NCBI GenBank assembly: GCA_032871835.1
Contig: CM065301.1
Span: 76,354,069-76,418,068 of the forward strand
Source of the DNA: Dipteronia dyeriana
Lineage: Eukaryota; Streptophyta; Magnoliopsida; Sapindales; Sapindaceae
Length of the DNA: 64,000 bases
Reading direction: 5' to 3'
Shown one piece after another: positions 56,388 to 64,000 of the stretch; position 1 is the first letter of the stretch, and each line of letters opens with the position of its first letter. Both the position numbers and the translations under genes were made by a program. A model generated the notes under the pieces. The model searched no databases. It was not told the DNA's origin and saw nothing but the letters and a program-made list of their open reading frames with translations.

Positions 56388-57207
56388 GACAATAAAATCT
56401 AAATTTATCGACTTGTACTAACACATATTCCACTATTCCTTTTGGTATTTTAATTGACCTATCAGAAAGACAAAGTGTGGTTGAAGTCGGCTTTAACTCA
56501 CCAAGTTTAAGTCGCTGATAAAATGAGTATGAGAGTAAATTTACGCTAGCACCTAGGTCAAGTAAAGCATGCTCAATTTTATAGTTACCAATTATACAAG
56601 AAATAGTGGGACAACCAGGATCTTTATATTTTAAAACAATTTTGTTGGAAAGAATGGAACTTACCTGTTCATCCATAAATGCTTTCTTTCTTACCTGATG
56701 CTTCCTTTTCACAGTGCACGGATCCTTTAAAAATTTGGCATAGGAAGGTACCTGTTTGATTGCGTCCAACAAAGAGATATTGATCTTTACCTGTTTGAAA
56801 ATTTCAAAAATATCTGGGAGATGCTTCGATTTCTGTGAATTTTTAAGAGCCCGAGGATATGGGAGTGTATGTGGGGATTCAATTATTTCTTCGTCAACAG
56901 TGGTTTCATCAACCCCTTCCTTACCCTTGGAAAATGACTCATCATCATTTTTACCAGATTCAAGAATAGATGTTTCGATGACCTTACCACTGCGAAGAGT
57001 GATAATTGATTTAACTTGATCTGGGCGTTGGTTATTGTCATAGGAACTTGACTGACTCTTGGGATTTGGTTGTGGTTGAGATAGAAACTTACCTTTTTCA
57101 TGTGTGGTAAGTGTAGAAGCAATCATTGCCAAAGTATCTTTAACATCTGTCAAGGTTTGTGTTGTTTGGCTATTAATGGATTCTTGCTTCTCAATAAATG
57201 AGTGCAA
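56365..57207 (-). pseudogene. Element E gag C-terminus and aspartic protease
   Basis: 280 codons: an unstructured stretch with ITLRSGKVIET (typical for Athila), LPYPRALKNSQKSKHLPDIF and VKINISLLDAIKQVPSYAKF, then the protease active site ALLDLGASVNLLSYSFYQRL with SDRSIKIPKGIVEYVLVQV. The active-site triad DLGAS is kept, so it was probably functional. It runs on into 56387-55692 with a short frame overlap. Confidence 0.9.
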
Positions 57208-58510
57208 AGTATCTTTAAGGTTTTTCCTAGATGGTGGGACATAGGGCGCATAACCTTGAGGGTTTTGGAAATTCTGGTGTGTTTATGGATTTGATGGACC
57301 TGGTTATTGTGAAGACTGTGTTTGATTGTTGTTCCTCCAACTAAAGTTTGGATGATTTCTCCAACCAGGATTGTAGGTTTGTGAGTATGGGTTGGAATTT
57401 GGCTTGTTGAAAGTGTGCAAAACATTGACTTGTTCATGAAGGCAATCTTTTATGGCTGGTAAAGTTAGGCAACTATGAGTGATATGATCATCAGAATCAC
57501 GTTCATGGCATGCGATTTCTTGTATAGATTTTTCATGTTCACTCTTTTTAGTTTCTAAAGCTTCAACTTTCCTAGCTAGGGATGCGAATCTAGCTTGAAG
57601 GTCATGATCTTCCCTAAGATTGTAAATGCCTCAACTAGATAGAGATGGTTGTGGTTTGCTCATGGACTTGTAGGAACCAATAGTGTCCCAATTTTGAGCA
57701 CTTTCGGCGATATGGTCAAGGTATTCAAGTTCTTCTTCAGGATTTTTATCACTGAACTCCCCGTTACACACCATTTCAATGACTTGTCTACTTTGGGGTG
57801 TGAGTCCCTCATAGAATGTGACACTGTCCTCCATGTTCCAAAATCGTGACGTGGACAGACATTTAACAACTCTTTGAACCCATTCCAACATTGGTAAAGT
57901 GTTTTCCCATGTTTTTGGGTAAATGAAGTGATTAGCCTCTTAAAAGAGTTTGTTCTATGAGGTGGAAAAAATTTCTTTAAGAACTGTTGTTGCATGTCAT
58001 TCCAAGTTTGGATTAATCCTGACCTAAGGTTTTGTAACCAAGTTTTAGCTTTATCTTTTAAGGAAAAAGGGAAAAACTTAAGCCTGATTATATCCATGCT
58101 AACATTTTGGTCAGTGCAAGTGTTACAGATTTCCTCAAACTCTCTAAGATGCAAATATGGGTTTTCAGATTCGAGACGTAAAAATTGAGTAAAAGTTGTT
58201 GAATGATTCCTGGTTTAAAATTAAAGCGTGTTGCATTTGGTGGGAAAGCTATGCATGAAGGTGCTCCAGTACGTGTGGGATTCATGTAGTCTCTAGGAGT
58301 TCTAGGTGGATTTGGGTTAATGTGTTGGTCAAGGTCAACATAAGGCAGATGGTTGTTGTGTTGAGATATGTTGTCAATGTTGTCTAAAAGATTTTCGGTT
58401 TGGTTTCCTGCTGGATGTCTAAGTGGGTTTTCAGCCATGTTGTTGGTGAATGTGGGTGATTGTGATCTCCTAATTAACCTACCACTAGATGTTCGAGACC
58501 AACGTCTCAT
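57208..58510 (-). pseudogene. Element E gag (Athila type)
   Basis: Start at 58510: MRRWSRTSSGRLIRRSQSPT, then the conserved Gag core FFPFSLKDKAKTWLQNLRSG, TWNDMQQQFLKKFFPPHRTN and FTQKHGKTLYQCWNGFKELL in 58154-57660, FYEGLTPQSRQVIEMVCNG and ESAQNWDTIGSY in 57891-57631, and YNPGWRNHPNFSWRN near 57350, a signature of Athila Gag. Small frameshifts near 58150 and 57850 break it. It would form the particle and, in helper-driven movement, package the RNA. Confidence 0.88.
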
Positions 58511-58959
58511 GCAAATTTAATGAGGGTTCATGGAGGTGAAATACATAAAAATGAATAAAATAAAAGAAAAAGTGATAAAAATAACAAGATGTAAAATTCT
58601 AAGGGTGTAAATACAAATATACACAAGTGTTGGGGTGAAAATGCAAATACCTATAAATTTAGAGACTAAAGTGAAAATATGACAGATAGAGGACTGATCT
58701 GCAAAAGTGAAAATTAAAATGACCTATATGCAAATACAAATTAGATCTAGGCTAAAATGTAAATAAAAAGTTGAATGACTAAAATGCAAAAATTGTGATT
58801 AATGGTTACAAGTGCTTTTTTTTTAAGTGGATGAAGTTTATGATTGAGATGAGTGATGCAAAATTGAATACAAAATAAGAACAAAGAAGATAGAAAAAAA
58901 ATTGCAAAACTAAAATAAAATTAAAAAGAAATTACTTCTACAAAGAAAATGCAGACTTA
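58511..58959 (-). other. Element E leader between primer site and gag
   Basis: AT-rich non-coding leader with repeated AAAATGCAAATAC-like words. Its length fits the long leaders of Athila elements. Confidence 0.6.
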
Positions 58960-58980
58960 CCTCCCCGGCAGCAGCTCCAA
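58960..58980 (-). other. Element E primer-binding site, tRNA-Asp type
   Basis: The minus strand reads TGGAGCTGCTGCCGGGGA about six bases after the LTR. It differs at three of 18 positions from TGGCGCCGTTGCCGGGGA, the tRNA-Asp complement used by Athila elements. Confidence 0.75.
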
Positions 58981-59641
58981 AAACTTGACACGTCCTAAAG
59001 AACTGTTCCTACTCCCAATTATAAGAGTGTCAAAGTAATAAATTAACCGGTAAGACCGGGTCGAACCATAGGGAGGTTGTTCACTTGTCCTTGTAGAATT
59101 AATTATCTAGATTGATTACTAAGCTTGTTATAAAATGTAAATCAATTAAAATTAAAACTGGGGTTAAGGGATCCACTGTTGGTAATTCGAATATGATCCA
59201 ATTATTAATATTTAGTCCAGATTAAAAGGGAGAATTTCCACTCCCTTGTCCACTCTACTGATAGATATGGTGTAAAGTACCCACTGTGCCTGACATCATC
59301 TGTCTGTTCACAGTGAGTCAATACTCCACAAAGATCAGTGGGGATAAACCACTCTCTGATAGATATGGGTAAAAGTACTCACTGTGCTAGACAATATCCG
59401 TCTGTCTACAATGAGTCAAAAACTCCATAAAGATCAGAGGGGAGTACGAAAAAAAATAATAAACTTACCATAATTAGATCATATTTTCCATACCAACAAT
59501 ATCACCTTTGACCCAAACTATATAAAATTAGCCAGATATAATTTAACTAGAAAATAGTTATTTTATTTAAACTGAGAATTTGAGAACAAAAGAGAGAGAA
59601 TTTCATAAATCTAATATCAGTTTTGGATTCAGAATATGCAA

Positions 59642-59644
<3 letters not shown>

Positions 59645-59675
<31 letters not shown>
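59645..59675. repeat. Run of 31 guanines
   Basis: The equivalent place in the other LTR has only six G (about 51035). It may form G-quadruplexes, or the length may be an assembly or consensus artefact. Confidence 0.95.
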
Positions 59676-59677
<2 letters not shown>

Positions 59678-60009
59678 GAGGTTCCCTATTTATATAAAAT
59701 ACGGATGAAAATTGACCATCGGATGAATTTAGAATGAAGCGTCCAGATTTTGCCACATCATCAGTGAATAGTAACCGCATCCGTGAAAATCAATAGTGAA
59801 CAGTGCACCGGCTTCTAGAATATGATTCTCTGCAGCACGTGTACGGTGCACTCACAATATAGGTCAATAGAAATGTGTCGCGTCATCGGTCAATAATCTT
59901 CTAGAAAGTCACCTATGAACAGTGTACCGACTTCTAGAATGTGATTCTCTGCAGTCGCGTGTATGGTGCACTCATAGTTCGGGCCCATAGGAATGTGCCA
60001 GATTAACAG

Positions 60010-60125
60010 GAACAGTGAAAGTCAACTGTGAACAGTGGACAGTGAACAGTGAAAGTCAACAGTGAACAGTGAAAGTCAACTGTGAACAGTGAAAAGTCAA
60101 CAGTGAAAGTCAACTGTGAACAGTG
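60010..60125. repeat. Expanded short tandem repeat in element E 5' LTR
   Basis: GAACAGTGAAAGTCAACTGT-like units occur about six times, against two degenerate copies in the 3' LTR near 51380-51425. Confidence 0.9.
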
Positions 60126-60400
60126 AATAACCAAAATTACAAAAATGCCTTTCGTGGCCTTCCTAAGGTTTTTGACGTTCTAAACTTGAAAACGATGTTT
60201 GTTTTGCCATCTGACTTCTCCATAATTCTGAATTGATCAAATTACCTCTGAAATACAAAAAAAAAATACAGTGATTACTACACAACACATTTATTTAAGC
60301 GAGCGAACTAAATTATGTCTAGATTGGGGAATTAATCATATTGGAAGTGTAAAGTGATGATATTATCCCTTAGTAAACATACACTTTTCAGTGTTAATCA

Positions 60401-61700
60401 ACCACCCCGCAAAACACCCAGAATGGGTAAGTCCCCTCTAAGATTCAGTACCCTGAGTACCCAAACTATGATGGTTACTCACATTGTCCAACAAGGGCCC
60501 GTCGACCGTTAGTGATCATGAGTGGATAACGAGCCAGAAGAGGAGCAAGACATCTTGATACAGGAATTAACCCAGAAGATAGAAACATTAGAATGTCTCC
60601 AAAAGCTCAAAAGATTTATTGTATAATGATCTCGAAAGCCACTAAGTAAACATCATTCTCCAAACCCAGATTTCGGAAAGATTCAGATTGTCTCAGGTTG
60701 AGCAATTTAAAGCAAACACGAATGCAAAAGAACATGTGAGACATTTCCAAAGTGTGATGGCGCAATACGCTTACAATGACCCACTAAAGTGTTTGACGTT
60801 CCCGCAAACACTCGGGGACTTGGGGTCTAGATGGTTTGGAAGACTCATTCAAGGCACAATCAAGAATTTCAAAGAATTGACCTATACTTTTTCATGACAG
60901 TTCTTAGGAAATATAAAAAGGAGGAAATCAATAGCACACATTGCCACCCTCAAACAGGGGAATAAAGTATCATTAAAAGATTACCTAAAAGGATTCTCTC
61001 AAGAAGTGTCGGGGATATATAATCCCAACGATAAAGTTATGGTGGCTGCCTTCACCAACAACCTACAGAAGGGTCGGCTTTCCTTCAATTTGAGGAGAAA
61101 GTGGCCAAATACATATGTCGGCCTGATGGATGTGGCAAACAGCTACTCAATGGCTGAAGAAGAGGAACTAGCTAAAGGGTGTAGTTATGTGCATGGGGTC
61201 ACCCCGAGGAGAACGTCAAAACAAGTGAGGGTTATGTAAAGAACCGGAAGAATGATTACCGGGAGAATGGCAGTAACCAAGATGGCTGTCAAATCGAAAT
61301 AGTAGAAACAGTCGAGACGACGGAAAGTTCTATGGTCAGTACACCAACTACATTACCCTCATCATGAGGCAAGAAGAAATCATGGCAATCGTAAAAGAAA
61401 AGAAGCTAGTCAAATATCCTCATAGACAATCAATCTATGTTTGAAGAGACACGATAAAATACTATAGGCCCAATAGGAAAGTGGTCACTATACATCAAAG
61501 TGCTACTAGTTAAGAGACCACATAGAAACACTTATCAGGGAGGGACACCTTAAAGATTTAATTCTTAAAAGGACAAGCGATCAATAGAAGGATCCCTACT
61601 AGGACAATTAGCCAAGAGGAAATTAGAAAAAGAAGCAAAGCCCGACCCGAGGCAGCGACAAATGGATAATCAACACTATTTTCTAAGGACCCTACACAAG
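60401..61700 (+). pseudogene. Element D gag, continued after element E
   Basis: Frame 60688-60897 gives LSQVEQFKANTNAKEHVRHF, CLTFPQTLGDLGSRWFGRLI; 61006-61239 gives MVAAFTNNLQKGRLSFNLRR and LMDVANSYSMAEEEELAKGC. These match the capsid of B and C (CLNFPQTLGDMGLRWFGRL, LSFDLRRARLTRYADMMDMA). Beyond 61240 only broken frames remain, with the region corresponding to the zinc knuckle near 61440-61520. Stops and shifts are frequent. Confidence 0.85.
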
Positions 61701-62309
61701 CTCATAGTTGACGAAACTTAGCTTGCAAAAAAAAACAAAAAACTACTCTTGAGAAAGAATTTAGTTGCTTTCAGTTTTTTTTAAGATATTTGTAGTTTGT
61801 TTTTTTTTTTTAGTTTTTCTAATTATTTTTAATGTTTTGATGGTGTTAATTTTCTTATCAATTAATAAAAAAAGGCAAGAACGATGTTCAAATTTTTTAT
61901 ACTCATTTTTGTTATCAAAGATAAACTCGTAGCGTTAACACCTACCATAATTGGTGAAAGTGCCCAAGAGGCTGAGAAGTTAGGTGTTATAGATCCGGCG
62001 TGCCTTAACAAACTGACTGGGAGCATATAAAGCACTGTCAGCAATTCGGCCACATCCAGATGCTGACAAGTCAACATGATCACCTAAAACACGGTGATTA
62101 GATATTCCACGTCACAAAATTCAATCGAGAAAGATCAACCTAAAACAATTAATAGATGATCTCAAGATCTAATCAAAATTATCAGGATGGTTGGAAAAAC
62201 TAACCGATTGGGTAGAGACAACTTGGTCGAGTAAAGACCATCTGATCTGGACAAAAAAGGTCTAGTCGGGATTAGATGATTGGTTAGTTAGACAACGCGT
62301 TGGAGACAT
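61701..62309. other. Element D stretch between gag and 3' LTR
   Basis: No pol motif in any frame. The left part is T- and A-rich. The right part, from about 62070, may already be the 3' LTR: excluding the MITE, 62070-63884 gives about 850 bp, the LTR length of elements B and C. Only the last 285 bp have a partner in this window, so this is inference. Confidence 0.45.
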
Positions 62310-62312
62310 TAA

Positions 62313-62555
62313 GGGTGCGTTTGGTATAGAGATGGGACAGGACAATGTGAGACTGGACAAGACAGAACAGAACAGGACATGTTGTTTTATATTGTCTTTG
62401 GAATACCTGGACAGAACTGTAAACTGTACTGTTATGAGTTTGGTATGACTGGGATATGAAGGAACAAGAGGCTCAAATGACCAGAATACCCTTTTATATA
62501 TATATAACAACATAGACTATAATATTATATATTAATATATAATAATATTAAATAC

Positions 62556-62592
<37 letters not shown>

Positions 62593-63273
62593 TTGATATT
62601 ATTATATATTGATATAGAATATTGCGTGTATTATATAGAAAATATAATATTTATATATATTATTTAATGTAATATATATATATATATATATATGATATAA
62701 TAAACATTATTATTATTATAAAAGAGATATATATATATATAAATATTATTATATAGGTAATAATATTATTATTTATATAATAATATTAATATATTATTAT
62801 ATATAATAATAAAATATAATATAATATATATATATATATATATTATATTTATAATATATTATGTGTTAATATATGTATATAATATATAAATATTATAATA
62901 TATATATATATATATATTAATAATACATATTAATATATATATATATAACAATTATGTTTAATGTATCATATATATATTTTATATATATTATTATATTTAA
63001 TAATATAATATAATACATTATTATATAAATATATAATATAATATTTAATTTATTGGACATGATTGTAATTGTTTGAAAATTTAAAGGGTAAATTTGTCTT
63101 TTTGACACTTGTCCCATGTGGGACAAGTTGTCATAGGGTCTTGGGTGAGACAACTTTTTGTGATTTTTGTCCCACATCGTCCCGTCCTGTCCCATGTTAA
63201 GGACACGCCACACGTGGGACAATAACAAACTGTCTCACGTTGTCTTGTCCTGTCCCGCATACCAAACGCACCC
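62313..63273. mobile_element. Tourist-like PIF/Harbinger MITE, 961 bp
   Basis: The left end GGGTGCGTTTGGTATAGAGA is matched by an inverted right end (CATACCAAACGCACCC), continuing with GGGACAGGACAA and its complement CTTGTCCTGTCCC. TAA flanks both sides. The interior is almost pure A and T, with TATA and TTA repeats. There is no transposase. It lies between gag and the proven part of the 3' LTR of element D. Confidence 0.85.
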
Positions 63274-63276
63274 TAA

Positions 63277-63879
63277 AGGCAACTACGACTCAAATACGAA
63301 GAAGAATGATGATTTTATTCAAACAATAAATCTAGAACCACGTTCTAATAAGGAAATATTAATATTTCCTCATGCATATCAAAGAGTCCAAATCAAACAC
63401 TAACCCTGCTCTTCTAGAAGATTGCACACCAATCAGAAAATAATTCCTAAACAGACTACTTAACTAGAGGTTCTACGAAGATTCTAATTCAATGTACAAG
63501 ATCTCCGAAATAGGAAAGAAGATAAAGACGACTCCAACAAATGACAAGTCATGATTAAACACTAACATATTTTCTTATTTGTATAACAAGGATTAGGGTT
63601 TTATGTACATATAAATAGACCTATAATTTCATTATAAATAACGACGACAACACACACAAAAGAGGGGGAGAGAGATACGCAAGAAAATAAAGGAACATAG
63701 TGAATTCTTCTTACCGTCACCGCAACTGTCGATGTTTTCCCGCATTGGGATTTTACCACACAAATTTGAATTTGCATACTTTGCCCATTTTTTCTACTTT
63801 TTTTTTCATTACATCTTTAACAATCAGTAATAACTTATTAGACGTGTGATCGACTTTTACGTGATCCAAAAATCGCCGT

Positions 63880-63884
<5 letters not shown>
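63277..63884 (+). repeat. Element D 3' LTR, right part
   Basis: The last 285 bp match 49445-49770 and end CGCCGTCAACA. A TATAAATA box is at 63610-63617. Part or all of 63277-63600 probably belongs to the same LTR, but its partner is missing on the left side. Confidence 0.7.
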
Positions 63885-63925
<41 letters not shown>

Positions 63926-64000
63926 TTATTATAACATAATAATATTATACATATTTATATATAATATAATATATATTTATATATAATATAAATTAGTAAT
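63885..64000. repeat. AT dinucleotide repeat and AT-rich end of window
   Basis: (TA)n of about 35 bases followed by ATAATATTATA-like text directly after element D. Confidence 0.8.

Larger units (their letters stand above)
50384..60400 (-). mobile_element. Element E: Athila-like LTR retrotransposon lacking RT, carrying a LOG gene copy
   Basis: LTRs of 1318 and 1415 bp and a perfect ACCAC duplication define it. On the minus strand come a tRNA-Asp-like primer site, a long Athila-type gag, protease, a direct junction into integrase with RT and RNase H missing, an unidentified ORF, an intronless LOG reading frame and a purine tract. Athila elements often have an envelope-like ORF where the last two lie. 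It sits inside the gag of element D. Without RT it can only have moved with help from another element. Confidence 0.93.
58986..60400 (-). repeat. Element E 5' LTR (1415 bp)
   Basis: It begins TGACACGTCC and ends GTGTTAATCA. It is about 97 bp longer than its partner because of a 31-base G run (59645-59675) and an expanded GAACAGTGAAAGTCAAC repeat (about 60010-60125). Confidence 0.93.
49445..63884 (+). mobile_element. Element D: gag-only Tat relative, split by element E
   Basis: A partial 5' LTR (to 49770), a primer site and the start of gag (49847) are followed by element E at 50384. Gag resumes at 60401. After the gag end near 61700 no protease, RT or integrase is found. A 3' LTR ends at 63884. 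The LTR tails match each other (GATCGACTTT, GTGATCCAAAAATC, GTCAACA). D is a non-autonomous element that had lost pol before or after insertion. Confidence 0.8.

Noticed and set aside
59547..59780. 77-codon frame with a poly-proline run
   Set aside because: The prolines are the complement of the G homopolymer inside an LTR.
63885..64000. AT run at the window end as a satellite array
   Set aside because: Simple dinucleotide repeat only, with no longer unit visible before the window stops.

Overview
The window is repeat-dominated nuclear DNA of a flowering plant, most likely a eudicot: AT-rich, with Tat- and Athila-lineage Ty3/gypsy elements, a Ty1/copia element primed by initiator tRNA-Met, a CACTA element, Tourist-like MITEs and a plant LOG (cytokinin-activating) gene copy. 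The species cannot be named. I see no intact ordinary host gene, rRNA, tRNA or CRISPR array. Nearly everything is a transposable element or its debris.

Region 1-22367 is Tat-type element A (gag-pol on the minus strand; its 3' LTR is cut by the window start, its 5' LTR lies at 21783-22367). A is split inside its integrase by a second Tat element, B (4732-16625, also minus strand; LTRs of 912 and 911 bp). Region 22368-24682 is unassigned AT-rich DNA. From 24683 to about 41940 there is a tandem array of three copies of a unit of about 1.05 kb. Copy 1 holds a 391-bp piece of Tat reverse transcriptase. Copy 2 holds copia-type element F (26236-28784) and the complete Tat element C (29336-40547, plus strand, TSD ATAAT). 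Copy 3 holds a long-TIR foldback/Mutator-like MITE whose empty site is preserved in copy 2.

Region 42100-49440 has a Tourist-like MITE, LTR-like debris and a 1.64-kb non-autonomous CACTA element. Region 49440-63884 is a gag-only Tat relative (D, plus strand). It is interrupted by the Athila-like element E (50384-60400, minus strand, TSD ACCAC), and a PIF/Harbinger MITE lies in or beside its 3' LTR.

Elements A, B and C share one unusual plan. Between pol and the 3' LTR each has an antisense, apparently spliced ORF (gypsy-type transposon domain, acidic linker, coiled coil), and between pol and that ORF a variable tandem repeat. Their pol has a second RNase H domain. Every copy carries stops and frameshifts.

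The most striking find is in E. Its reverse transcriptase and RNase H are missing, so the protease side is joined directly to integrase. Between integrase and the 3' LTR, in the same orientation, lies an intronless LOG reading frame. This looks like host-gene capture by a defective retrotransposon.
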